Below, piece by piece: positions 32,042 to 39,735 of a stretch of 41,436 nucleotides of DNA (position 1 is its first letter; the number at the start of each line of letters is the position of its first letter). The stretch is from Methanoregula sp. (GTDB taxonomy: Archaea > Halobacteriota > Methanomicrobia > Methanomicrobiales > Methanospirillaceae). Under the pieces are notes generated by a model. The model was not told the origin of the DNA. It saw nothing but the letters and a program-made list of their open reading frames with translations, and did not search any database. The stretch lies in assembly GCA_026394655.1 (NCBI GenBank), contig JAPKXU010000050.1, positions 1 to 41,436 on the forward strand, read 5' to 3'. Made by a program: the position numbers and the translations under genes.

Positions 32042-33022
32042 ATGCCGGACTCTGCATTCAAAGTACTTGAAATTCTCGAACGATCCGACGCGCCCTTATC
32101 TGGGGAGACCATCAGTAACGAACTCGGGATCACCCGATCAGCAGTCTGGAAGCATATCAACGAACTGCGCATGATGGGCTACGATATCTCCTCCTCCCAG
32201 AAAGAGGGGTACCGGCTTACGCGCACGAGCAGCAAACTGCTTCCGTACGAGGTTCATAAGAAGCTCCGGACGCAATTTGTCGGCAAGAAGATGCGCTATC
32301 TTGAGAACACCCCCTCAACGATCTGGGTGGGAAAACAGATCTGTTCTGAAGGAGATGTGGAGAAGATGCACGGGATGGTGATCATTGCTGAAGAGCAGAC
32401 GGGTGGTATCGGCAGGATGGGACGTGCATGGATCTCCCCGAGTGGGGGGATCTGGATCACCGTCGTTTTAAAGCCCCACATCCCTATCGAGCGCATCTTC
32501 ATGATCACGATGGCAGGTTCCGTTGCGCTGGCGCGGGCGATCAGAAAAGAGTTCGATCTTGGGGCATTGATCAAGTGGCCCAATGACATCTTCATCGGCA
32601 ATAAAAAAGTGGCAGGACTCCTCCTTGAGCTCGCGGCTGAATCAGATAACGTCCATTACTGCCTCTTGGGCATGGGCATTGATGTGAATGTTCAGCTCGA
32701 CCAGTTCTCGCCCGCCCTGCAAAAAGAGATCACGTCAATCTCTGCGGAAGTCGGGCACGAGGTTGACCGGGCAGCGTTTTTAGCCCGTATATTAAAAGAG
32801 TTCGAGAACCATTACCTCCTCATCGAGAGCGGAGAGTATGATGCCATTATACGGGAATGGAAGAGTCTCTCCTGCACGCTCGAACGCCGTGTGGATATCA
32901 GGACATTAAAAAACAGTTTCGAAGGCGAAGCCATAGACATCGACGAGTTCGGGGCGCTCATCATACGAAAAGACAACGGCAAACTCGAGCGCGTCATCGC
33001 CGGCGACTGCCATAATCTTTGA
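32042..33022 (+). CDS. birA: Biotin-protein ligase / biotin repressor BirA
   Basis: A 326-residue bifunctional BirA. The N-terminal winged helix (about 1-65: FKVLEILERSDAPLSGETISNELGITRSAVWKHI) binds DNA. The catalytic domain makes biotinyl-AMP and attaches biotin to the carboxylase. It shows EEQTGGIGRMGRAW (the GRGRRG loop with one Arg replaced by Ile), LIKWPNDI with the catalytic Lys, and KVAGLLLE. The target is PycB, encoded in the same locus. ATG 32042 with GGTGAT upstream is preferred over GTG 32033. A BirA-type dyad stands in front of bioY just downstream, so autoregulated biotin control is likely. Confidence 0.93.
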   Translation: MPDSAFKVLEILERSDAPLSGETISNELGITRSAVWKHINELRMMGYDISSSQKEGYRLTRTSSKLLPYEVHKKLRTQFVGKKMRYLENTPSTIWVGKQICSEGDVEKMHGMVIIAEEQTGGIGRMGRAWISPSGGIWITVVLKPHIPIERIFMITMAGSVALARAIRKEFDLGALIKWPNDIFIGNKKVAGLLLELAAESDNVHYCLLGMGIDVNVQLDQFSPALQKEITSISAEVGHEVDRAAFLARILKEFENHYLLIESGEYDAIIREWKSLSCTLERRVDIRTLKNSFEGEAIDIDEFGALIIRKDNGKLERVIAGDCHNL

Positions 33023-33039
33023 TGGGATTACCCTTTTAT

Positions 33040-33069
33040 CGTCAACCAATTAAATTTTAGTGGTTGACG
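33040..33069. promoter_or_regulatory. Probable BirA operator in front of bioY
   Basis: CGTCAACCA (33040-33048) and TGGTTGACG (33061-33069) are a perfect 9-bp inverted repeat with a 12-nt A/T-rich spacer. It runs from the end of the TATA-like TTTTATC (33034-33040) to the base before the ATG at 33070, so it covers the transcription start. Known BirA boxes have the form GTNAACC-N14-16-GGTTNAC; here GTCAACC-N14-GGTTGAC fits. The upstream gene encodes a BirA with a DNA-binding domain. Confidence 0.7.
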
Positions 33070-33579
33070 ATGTTTGGCGATCTCCGGCGATCTCGAATCG
33101 TGGCATATTCTGCAGCTTTTGTCGCACTTATCACGATGGGCAGCTGGGTCTCGATCCCGTTTTTTCCGGTCCCCATCACTCTCCAGACACTGTTTGTCCT
33201 CCTCGCGGGTGCCGTCATGAAGCGTTACGGCGTGATCCCGGTTACCCTGTATGTCCTCTTTGGTGCCATTGGCTTACCCGTGTTTCACAACGGTATTGCA
33301 GGAATAGGAGTGCTGCTGGGACCGACCGGCGGCTACCTTATCGGTTTTATTCCGGCTGCGCTTATTGTTGGTTTCGCATATGAACGGCAATCACATCTTA
33401 TGCACATTTTTGGACTTGCCACCGGTTCAATGGTCATCCTCATTTCCGGTGCGTCATGGCTTTGCTACTCCACGGGCATGCTGCCGGTTGCCGCACTCAT
33501 TGGCGGTGTGTTGATCTTCCTTCCCGGTGATGCGGTAAAATCTGGTGCCGCGTATCTCATCGCCAAACGGTTGCCATGA
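33070..33579 (+). CDS. bioY: Biotin-specific ECF transporter S component BioY
   Basis: A 169-residue membrane protein with about six helices and the BioY family pattern: FFPVPITLQTLFVLLAGA near the N-terminus, and GVLLGPTGGYLIGF in the middle. It captures biotin at the membrane and works with the energy-coupling module encoded next to it. ATG 33070 follows the operator directly; a TTG at 33064 is unlikely. TTTTATC about 33 nt upstream suggests a leaderless transcript. The next gene overlaps by ATGA. Confidence 0.93.
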   Translation: MFGDLRRSRIVAYSAAFVALITMGSWVSIPFFPVPITLQTLFVLLAGAVMKRYGVIPVTLYVLFGAIGLPVFHNGIAGIGVLLGPTGGYLIGFIPAALIVGFAYERQSHLMHIFGLATGSMVILISGASWLCYSTGMLPVAALIGGVLIFLPGDAVKSGAAYLIAKRLP

Positions 33580-34247
33580 TTACTATACACGCGCTCCGGT
33601 TTCGTTCCCTTGCTATCGATACGCTCACGATTCCCCCCGGCATCACATCTGTTATCGGACCAAATGGCAGCGGCAAAACGACACTGCTCCGGCTCTGTGC
33701 CGGGATCGTGGTTCCGGATGCGGGGCAGATCATGATCGATGGCATCCCACCGCGCGAGACCGAAACCGGATGGGTAAACGAGTTCCCGGACAAAAATATT
33801 CTCTTCCCGCGCGTGTACGATGAATGTGCATCTGCGCTCCGGTTCCGTCACTCGCCCTGCCATGAAACAGATGAGTCGGTTCACCGGATTGTGGATACGA
33901 TGAAGATCAGGTACCTGCTTTCACGGGAGATGCGTGTGATCTCCGGAGGAGAGAAGGTGCTGGTGGCTCTTGCTGCTGCGCTTGTCACTTCACCACGATT
34001 GCTCATTCTTGATGAGTATGACTCTCATCTTGACACCACGTGCTGCGACCACATAGAAAATGTCATACGGAACTCAGGGGCATCCTACGTAATCCGCTGC
34101 ACCCAGCAAATGGAGATCGCAGCCCAAAGCGATCACCTGCTCTTTCTTGAAAATGGGCGTGTGAAATATGCAGGGACACCCGCTGAAGTCTTTTTGTCAT
34201 TATCCGGAACTGCATTTTATCCCCTCTCGTGGCGGTGCGGCATATGA
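33576..34247 (+). CDS. ECF transporter ATPase 1 (BioM/EcfA-like), with altered Q- and H-loops
   Basis: A 223-residue ABC ATPase of the biotin energy-coupling module. Walker A GPNGSGKT (28-35), signature ISGGEK (122-127) and Walker B LLILDEYD (142-149) are present. The Q-loop position is Glu69 (NEFPD), not Gln. The switch-loop His is Gln177 (CTQQME). Both changes lie in the same subunit. Its own ATP site should be weak or unable to hydrolyse, while its signature motif can still serve the partner's site. It starts by an ATGA overlap with bioY and ends in another with the second ATPase. Confidence 0.9.
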   Translation: MITIHALRFRSLAIDTLTIPPGITSVIGPNGSGKTTLLRLCAGIVVPDAGQIMIDGIPPRETETGWVNEFPDKNILFPRVYDECASALRFRHSPCHETDESVHRIVDTMKIRYLLSREMRVISGGEKVLVALAAALVTSPRLLILDEYDSHLDTTCCDHIENVIRNSGASYVIRCTQQMEIAAQSDHLLFLENGRVKYAGTPAEVFLSLSGTAFYPLSWRCGI

Positions 34248-34942
34248 AGATAGTGCTCAACCATCTTCATGTCCAGCGTGGCGCATGGTCTCTTGTCGCC
34301 CACGGGACATTTGAGGAGGGGATTCACCTTGTCAGCGGAGCAGTCGGGAGCGGGAAGTCCACTCTTGCTCTTGCTATGGCAGGGCTACTGACTCCAGTTC
34401 GGGGAACGGTGGAGCGGGAAGATACAAAAAGCCTGATGCTCTCAACGCAATTTCCCGAATTCCATATCACCGGACTTTCGGTTGCTGACGAATGTGGATC
34501 ATGGGGGCTTGATTTTAAGACGGTAATACGGTCTGCCAAGCTGGAGATTGACGGCGATGCGTCACCACTTACCCTGAGCCGGGGGGAACTGAAACGTCTT
34601 CACCTTGCCTGTGTCCTCGCCCGGCAATATGACCTGCTACTCCTGGATGAACCGTTCAGCTCCCTTGACTGTACAGAGAAAGAACGGTTATGCCGGGAAC
34701 TTTCCGGGCGGGATTCGGGAATCACGATCATCTTCACTCATGAGCAGAGCATATTCCCGCGCGTGGATCAACTCTGGGAAATCACCGGTGGAGAACTGTG
34801 TGCACTCGGCAGGACGCCGGAATCTCTCACGCGGTGGCAGCATGCACCCGTACTCGTAAAAAAACTCATCGCTGCGGGAAGATGCCCGCGTAATCTCACA
34901 CCAGGGGATATCCGGGAGGCGGCATGCAGGACGCACGAATAA
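34244..34942 (+). CDS. ECF transporter ATPase 2 (EcfA'-like)
   Basis: A 232-residue ABC ATPase with a full motif set: Walker A GAVGSGKS (32-39), Q-loop Gln69, signature LSRGE (111-115), Walker B LLLLDEP (131-137, Asp135, Glu136), and switch His166 (FTHEQ). It pairs with ATPase 1 to drive the biotin importer. ATG 34244 overlaps the upstream stop by ATGA. A C-terminal extension (about 190-232) is predicted helical. In the presumed heterodimer it carries the catalytic site. Confidence 0.9.
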   Translation: MKIVLNHLHVQRGAWSLVAHGTFEEGIHLVSGAVGSGKSTLALAMAGLLTPVRGTVEREDTKSLMLSTQFPEFHITGLSVADECGSWGLDFKTVIRSAKLEIDGDASPLTLSRGELKRLHLACVLARQYDLLLLDEPFSSLDCTEKERLCRELSGRDSGITIIFTHEQSIFPRVDQLWEITGGELCALGRTPESLTRWQHAPVLVKKLIAAGRCPRNLTPGDIREAACRTHE

Positions 34943-35577
34943 GACTTGCGAGTGCTGCCCTCGTCTCGGTTGCTGCATTTACCAGTACCTGGGGTGCGCT
35001 TGCGGTCTTTCTCTGGTGGCTTGTCTTTTCGCCGCGCTTGCAACGGATGAAAAATCGCATGGTGATACTTGGGATGATCGTCCTCATCAGTGCAGTCGCG
35101 CTCCTGATCTGGATTTCCGGTGGGGATGGGTTCTCGTATTTTCTCCGAATGGGGGTTATAGTGCTTATCGGTTCATGGTTGTATACCGAACAGGAACCCG
35201 GAGATTTCCTCTCAGTCTCGGTATGGGCGCTCGGGAGACGAACCGGGTTTGATCTGGGGATGATCGGGGAATGCGCGATGCAGCACGCAGAATCGCTCTC
35301 CCGTGATCTGGTGCGAATTCAGATCGCGACAAAACTAAAAGGCGAAGCGTGGGGAGTAAGAAACCTTGTACCGGCTGGATTCATCCTGATCCACGATGCG
35401 CTGGTGCGGGCTGACGATATGTCCGAGATCTTAGCGGTAAGAGGGTACCATAAAGGTGGTGTTTTGTGTCCTGGATTTCAAAGATGCCATTGGGATTGGG
35501 TTGCGGGGATCTGTGCAATCTGCGCCTTTTTTTTCGCGATCATACCAGTTAGTGAATTTTTTATACTTTACCAGTGA
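34924..35577 (+). CDS. ECF transporter transmembrane component, EcfT/BioN-like
   Basis: A 217-residue protein with about five hydrophobic helices (the last FAIIPVSEFFILYQ) and a long cytoplasmic loop holding EILAVRG (Ala171-Val-Arg-Gly174), the A-x-R-G motif that couples EcfT to the ATPases. Only one such motif is seen, where many EcfT proteins have two. It links the ATPases to BioY. GGGAGG just before ATG 34924 fixes the start, which lies 19 nt inside the ATPase 2 gene. Sequence divergence makes BioN versus a general EcfT undecidable, but the neighbourhood says biotin. Confidence 0.82.
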   Translation: MQDARIRLASAALVSVAAFTSTWGALAVFLWWLVFSPRLQRMKNRMVILGMIVLISAVALLIWISGGDGFSYFLRMGVIVLIGSWLYTEQEPGDFLSVSVWALGRRTGFDLGMIGECAMQHAESLSRDLVRIQIATKLKGEAWGVRNLVPAGFILIHDALVRADDMSEILAVRGYHKGGVLCPGFQRCHWDWVAGICAICAFFFAIIPVSEFFILYQ

Positions 35578-35583
35578 ATTTTT
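35551..35583 (+). promoter_or_regulatory. pycB promoter with an 11-bp direct repeat flanking the TATA box
   Basis: AGTGAATTTTT occurs at 35551-35561 and 35573-35583, 22 bp apart (about two helical turns), with TATACTTTA (35562-35570) between. The TATA lies about 30 nt before ATG 35594, so the carboxylase genes can be transcribed apart from the transporter. The repeats do not match the bioY dyad, so a different regulator is implied. Confidence 0.5.
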
Positions 35584-35593
35584 GAGAGGCTGA

Positions 35594-37366
35594 ATGTTCT
35601 ATTACGGAAGCTCTGAGGTTTCCACAATGCGTTCTCGCGGTTCCCATAAAATCCATATTACTGATACTACACTCCGGGATGCCCATCAGTCCCTTATTGC
35701 CACACGCCTCCGTACCGAAGATATGATCCCGCTTGCACGCGAGATCGATAGCTGCGGGTTTTTCTCGGTTGAGGCATGGGGCGGCGCCACGTTCGACACG
35801 TGTATCCGGTTTTTGAACGATGACCCATGGGACCGGCTCCGCTCCCTAAAAGCGGAACTCTCCCACACACCAATCCAGATGCTCCTCCGGGGGCAGAACC
35901 TTGTCGGTTACCGGCATTATCCTGATGACGTGGTCGATCATTTTGTTTCAGCCGCGCACAAGAACGGGGTAGATGTCTTCCGGGTCTTTGATGCCCTCAA
36001 TGATATCCGGAACATGAAACGCTCGATGGAACAGGTAAAAAAGACAGGGGCACACCTGCAGGGCGCCATCTCGTATACCACCAGTCCCGCACATACGACG
36101 AAGACATTCATCGAATTGGCAAAGGAGCTCCACGCGCTTGACTGCGACTCGATCTGTATCAAGGACATGGCGGGACTGATCATGCCGGAAGCGACCCGCG
36201 AACTGATCACCGGCATCAAGGATGCAGTCGATACAAAAGTCTGCCTGCACAGCCACTCGACGAGCGGGATCGCCCCCATGAGTTACCAGACTGCGATTGA
36301 GGCGGGCGTCGATATCCTTGACACTGCGATGTCCCCATTCTCCATGGGGACGTCCCAGCCACCAACCGAAAGTGTCGTTGCCACCCTCATCGGGACGCCC
36401 CAAGATACAGGCATTGATCTCATCCGGCTCCGTGCAGTCCGGAACATCTGCATCCAGATCCGCGAGAAGTACGCCGGGCTCTTAAATCCAATATCAGAAC
36501 GGGTTGACAGTGACGTGCTCATCTACCAGTTGCCGGGCGGGATGATCTCAAACCTCGTCTCACAATTACAGGAGCAGGATGCACTCAACCGGATGGATGA
36601 AGTGTTCGCGGAGATCCCGCGCGTGAGAAAGGATCTTGGCTATCCGCCTCTCGTCACCCCAACGAGCCAGATTGTCGGGACACAGGCTGTGCTAAATGTC
36701 CTTGTCAACGGGCAGAGGTACCGGAATGTCACCAAAGAAGTGAAAGATTACGTCCGGGGCTTGTACGGCAAGTCACCGGCACCGGTCAGTGACGAGATCA
36801 GACAACTGATCATCGGAGATGAAGAGGTAATCACCGTCCGCCCGGCTGATCTCCTTGAACCTGCCTACGAGAAGATGAAGGCAGAGGCGGAGAAGGCAAA
36901 CCTCGTAAAAAGAGAGGAGGATATCCTCACCTACATCCTCTATCCTGCAATCGCTCCCTCATTCTTAAAAGGAGAACGGACGATCGAAGAGATCCCAAAA
37001 AAGCAGACCACGGGAAAACCAGCGACCGGTATCCCGGACCAGATGGAGGTCGAGGTTGACGGGGAGATCTTTTCAGTACGGATCGTCTCTGTTGGCGGGA
37101 GCAAAGTTGAAGTTGCAGGAGTCACCCCTCATAAAGCACCACGGGGTGAGATCGCCGGGGGCATCCGCAGCAACATGCAGGGCATGGTACTCCAGGTGAT
37201 CACGAGCCGGGGAGCAACCGTGAAAAAAGGAGATACGCTCCTTGTACTCGAAGCGATGAAGATGGAGAACCCCATCCACAGCCCGATAGACGGCAAAGTC
37301 ACGGAAATTTTTGTTGATGCCGGCGATGTCGTCCAGAACGGCGATGTCCTGCTGGTGGTGCAATGA
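35594..37366 (+). CDS. pycB: Pyruvate carboxylase subunit B (carboxyltransferase and biotin carrier)
   Basis: A 590-residue subunit of the archaeal two-subunit pyruvate carboxylase. It turns pyruvate, bicarbonate and ATP into oxaloacetate, which feeds the incomplete reductive TCA branch for amino acids. The N-terminal TIM barrel carries DTTLRDAHQS (24-33), the metal/pyruvate site. The conserved region follows, and the C-terminal biotinyl domain has EAMKMEN with biotin on Lys556. The GAGAGG before ATG 35594 supports this start. The next gene (pycA) overlaps by ATGA. BirA, encoded upstream, would attach the biotin. The 5' end overlaps a promoter with direct repeats. Confidence 0.95.
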   Translation: MFYYGSSEVSTMRSRGSHKIHITDTTLRDAHQSLIATRLRTEDMIPLAREIDSCGFFSVEAWGGATFDTCIRFLNDDPWDRLRSLKAELSHTPIQMLLRGQNLVGYRHYPDDVVDHFVSAAHKNGVDVFRVFDALNDIRNMKRSMEQVKKTGAHLQGAISYTTSPAHTTKTFIELAKELHALDCDSICIKDMAGLIMPEATRELITGIKDAVDTKVCLHSHSTSGIAPMSYQTAIEAGVDILDTAMSPFSMGTSQPPTESVVATLIGTPQDTGIDLIRLRAVRNICIQIREKYAGLLNPISERVDSDVLIYQLPGGMISNLVSQLQEQDALNRMDEVFAEIPRVRKDLGYPPLVTPTSQIVGTQAVLNVLVNGQRYRNVTKEVKDYVRGLYGKSPAPVSDEIRQLIIGDEEVITVRPADLLEPAYEKMKAEAEKANLVKREEDILTYILYPAIAPSFLKGERTIEEIPKKQTTGKPATGIPDQMEVEVDGEIFSVRIVSVGGSKVEVAGVTPHKAPRGEIAGGIRSNMQGMVLQVITSRGATVKKGDTLLVLEAMKMENPIHSPIDGKVTEIFVDAGDVVQNGDVLLVVQ

Positions 37367-38838
37367 AATTTTTTGACAAGATCCTGATCGCCAACCGTGG
37401 TGAGATCGCCATCCGGGTCATGCGAGCCTGCCGTGAGCTCGATATTGAAACAGTTGCCATTTACTCGTCTGCTGATACAAACTCGCTCCATGTCAAATAT
37501 GCCGACGAGGCATTCCCGGTGGGGGAGGCACATCCCTCCAAAAGTTACCTCAACATAGAGCGGATCATTGACATCGCCAAAAAGAGCGGTGCGGAAGCGG
37601 TGCATCCCGGCTACGGTTTTTTAGCGGAGAATTACCGTTTCGCCAAAATCTGCCAAGATGAGGGCGTGATCTTCATCGGTCCCCGGTCAAAGACCATACA
37701 GGCGATGGGATCGAAGATCGATAGCAAGAAGATGATGAAAGACGCCGGTGTCCCCGTGCTTCCCGGTACTGATGATGGTGTCCGGGATATCGAAGACGCA
37801 AAAAAGGTTGCTTTTGAGATCGGTTACCCGGTGATTGTGAAAGCCAGTGCCGGTGGTGGCGGCATAGGCATGCAGATCGTCAATGATGAGCCCGCACTCG
37901 AAGAGGCAATCACGGCAAGCATGCGGATTGCAAAGTCCGCGTTTGGAGATGCGACAGTTTTTATCGAGAAGTATCTCGTGAAGCCCCGGCATATCGAGTT
38001 TCAGGTATTGGCAGATGAACACGGGCATGCGGTACATCTCTATGACCGCGAGTGTTCGATCCAGCGCCGGCACCAGAAACTGGTCGAGGAAGCCCCCTCT
38101 CCGATCATGACGCCGGAACTGCGCGAGCGGATGTCAAGTGCCGCACTCAAGGTGGCTGAAGCGTCTGCCTATTCTAATGCCGGGTCTGTAGAGTTCCTCT
38201 ACAGCAATGACAATTTTTACTTCATGGAAATGAATACCCGTTTGCAGGTAGAGCATACCATCACAGAGTTTATCACGGGGATCGATCTCGTACGGCAGCA
38301 GATTGCGATAGCCGCCGGGGAGTCGCTTCCGTTCGATCAATCGGACATCTCGATCCGGGGGCATGCGATCGAGTGCCGGATCAATGCGGAAGACCCGTTC
38401 AATAATTTCAGCGCGGACCCCGGTAAGATCAGCCGTTATCGTTCACCGGGTGGACCGGGCATCCGGGTCGACAGCGGGATACACATGGGATACATGATCC
38501 CCCCCAATTACGACTCGATGATAGCAAAACTCTGCGCCTGGGACAGTACCCGAATCGAGGCGATCAAACGGATGCGGCGCGCGATATCGGAATACATCAT
38601 TCTCGGTGTCCAAACCACCCTCCCCCTCCACTATGCGATCATGAACAGCCCCCAATTTATTGAAGGGAATACGCATACGCACTTTTTGCAGGAAGAGCAC
38701 ATCATAAAGACGCTCGAACGCTACAAGCGGGATGAAGAGGCGCGCATGCAGACACTTGCGGGATCGTTCGGGCAGGGCAAGAAAGTAGCGGCGATCACGG
38801 CAGCAGTGAACGTGTATCTCCAGCATCAGAAAGAATAA
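37363..38838 (+). CDS. pycA: Pyruvate carboxylase subunit A (biotin carboxylase)
   Basis: A 491-residue ATP-grasp biotin carboxylase, which carboxylates the biotin on PycB. It has the N-terminal FDKILIANRGEIAIRVMRA, VHPGYGFLAEN, the glycine-rich ATP loop KASAGGGGIGM, the catalytic RECSIQRRHQK-like region (YDRECSIQRRHQ), and the EMNTRLQVEHTITE segment with the active-site Glu and Arg. It overlaps pycB by ATGA. The C-terminal 45 residues are a charged helical tail. This is the last gene of the biotin locus; the tRNA follows in 67 nt. Confidence 0.96.
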   Translation: MKFFDKILIANRGEIAIRVMRACRELDIETVAIYSSADTNSLHVKYADEAFPVGEAHPSKSYLNIERIIDIAKKSGAEAVHPGYGFLAENYRFAKICQDEGVIFIGPRSKTIQAMGSKIDSKKMMKDAGVPVLPGTDDGVRDIEDAKKVAFEIGYPVIVKASAGGGGIGMQIVNDEPALEEAITASMRIAKSAFGDATVFIEKYLVKPRHIEFQVLADEHGHAVHLYDRECSIQRRHQKLVEEAPSPIMTPELRERMSSAALKVAEASAYSNAGSVEFLYSNDNFYFMEMNTRLQVEHTITEFITGIDLVRQQIAIAAGESLPFDQSDISIRGHAIECRINAEDPFNNFSADPGKISRYRSPGGPGIRVDSGIHMGYMIPPNYDSMIAKLCAWDSTRIEAIKRMRRAISEYIILGVQTTLPLHYAIMNSPQFIEGNTHTHFLQEEHIIKTLERYKRDEEARMQTLAGSFGQGKKVAAITAAVNVYLQHQKE

Positions 38839-38905
38839 TGCCCGAATTAACGCCTTATCAGAACCTTTAATAATTTTTACGGCGTTTTTACTATGCACTT
38901 TTTGT

Positions 38906-39021
38906 GCTGCGGTGGCCTAGCTGGTTAGGGCGCCAGACTCATAGGGTTTATCGACGCTTCATTATGCGTTTTATGACTTTGAGAGATCTGGAGATCGGGG
39001 GATCGTAACCCTCTCGCAGCA
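38906..39021 (+). tRNA. tRNA-Met (CAT), with a 42-nt intron
   Basis: The two halves fold into a full cloverleaf: acceptor GCTGCGG/TCGCAGC with G7-T66 wobble and discriminator A39021; D-arm GCCT/GGGC; anticodon stem CCAGA/TCTGG around loop CTCATAA with anticodon CAT (38940-38942); T-stem GGGGG/CCCTC. The intron is 38944-38985, after position 37. CTCA (38938-38941) can pair with TGAG near the intron's 3' end, giving 3-nt bulges TAG and AGA, a bulge-helix-bulge. CCA is not encoded. An elongator tRNA-Met is most likely; tRNA-Ile2 (CAT) is possible. The T-loop is ATCGTAA, with A54 and T58 in place of T54 and A58. Confidence 0.88.
38944..38985 (+). other. tRNA-Met intron at position 37/38
   Basis: 42 nt, bounded by TA|G and AG|A bulges as expected for the archaeal splicing endonuclease. 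The inner part pairs ACGC with GCGT. RtcB and archease, encoded in this window, are the enzymes that would join the exons. Confidence 0.75.
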
Positions 39022-39025
39022 TTTC

Positions 39026-39030
39026 TTTTT
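39026..39030 (+). terminator. T5 tract after tRNA-Met
   Basis: A short T-run begins 5 nt after the tRNA end. The gap 39022-39186 holds no gene. Confidence 0.35.
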
Positions 39031-39186
39031 AACAGGTTTCTCTTCCAGAAGAATCCCCATAATGTATAACTCTAATGTTTAAGCCCGAAATTCCATTTTC
39101 TCACTGTTTAGAATCTGTTTTTGAATTTCCACAATATCTTTATTTACGATTTTATCTAACACACTAGAGATAATTGAGGTGAATTT

Positions 39187-39687
39187 GTGCTTCTTGTAAA
39201 TGCAGTTATTGGACTCATCCAGTTAATTATCGCAATTGTCTTTGCGGTTATTGCATTGTATATCTGCTTTACTGTTTTTGGAAAGGTAACCGGGAACATT
39301 GATGAGCAGAAAGAACTGGCAAAAGGAAATGTGGCATTTGGTATCGTTGTCGCAGCAATCTTTGTGGCAATTGCCGTTGTTGTACAGTCCGGTGTTTCCG
39401 GTATCTCCGTTGGTATTGGAAAGGCAACCGCACACGGGCTTGCCTCTGTTGACGGGATGATCGCTATCGGCGTCGCATTTGCACAACTGATCCTTGGTAT
39501 ACTCCTCGCAATCGGTGCAATTTACCTTGCGTTAAACATCCTTGATAAACTCACAAAGGGTATTGAGGAGTTTGAAGAACTGAAAAAAGGCAATGTCGCT
39601 GTGGCGCTCGAGATGGCTGGTGTGATTATCGCAGTCGCATTGATCATCCAGTCTGGTATCAGTGGTATTACTGCTGCATTGATCTGA
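39187..39687 (+). CDS. DUF350 membrane protein with two tandem units
   Basis: A 166-residue protein with four membrane helices in two similar halves. Each half has a long helix (about 5-30 and 90-118), a charged loop (NIDEQKELAKGNVAFG and GIEEFEELKKGNVAVAL), and a second helix followed by VVQSGVSGIS / IIQSGISGIT. This internal duplication is the DUF350 pattern (PF03994). The function is unknown; in bacteria DUF350 proteins accompany phage-shock-type and membrane-stress genes. GTG 39187 has GAGGTG 7 nt upstream. T7 after the gene (39705-39711) ends it. Confidence 0.82.
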   Translation: MLLVNAVIGLIQLIIAIVFAVIALYICFTVFGKVTGNIDEQKELAKGNVAFGIVVAAIFVAIAVVVQSGVSGISVGIGKATAHGLASVDGMIAIGVAFAQLILGILLAIGAIYLALNILDKLTKGIEEFEELKKGNVAVALEMAGVIIAVALIIQSGISGITAALI

Positions 39688-39704
39688 TAAAATCACTAAT
39701 TTTC

Positions 39705-39711
39705 TTTTTTT
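39705..39711 (+). terminator. T7 terminator after the DUF350 gene
   Basis: Seven T residues 17 nt after the stop codon, in the short convergent gap to mmp10. Confidence 0.4.
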
Positions 39712-39735
39712 GGGGTAATTTCAGAACGTTTGGAG

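Noticed and set aside
33070-35577. Cobalt or nickel ECF transporter instead of biotin
   Set aside because: The S component is BioY-like rather than CbiM/NikM, and birA and the biotin carboxylase flank the module.
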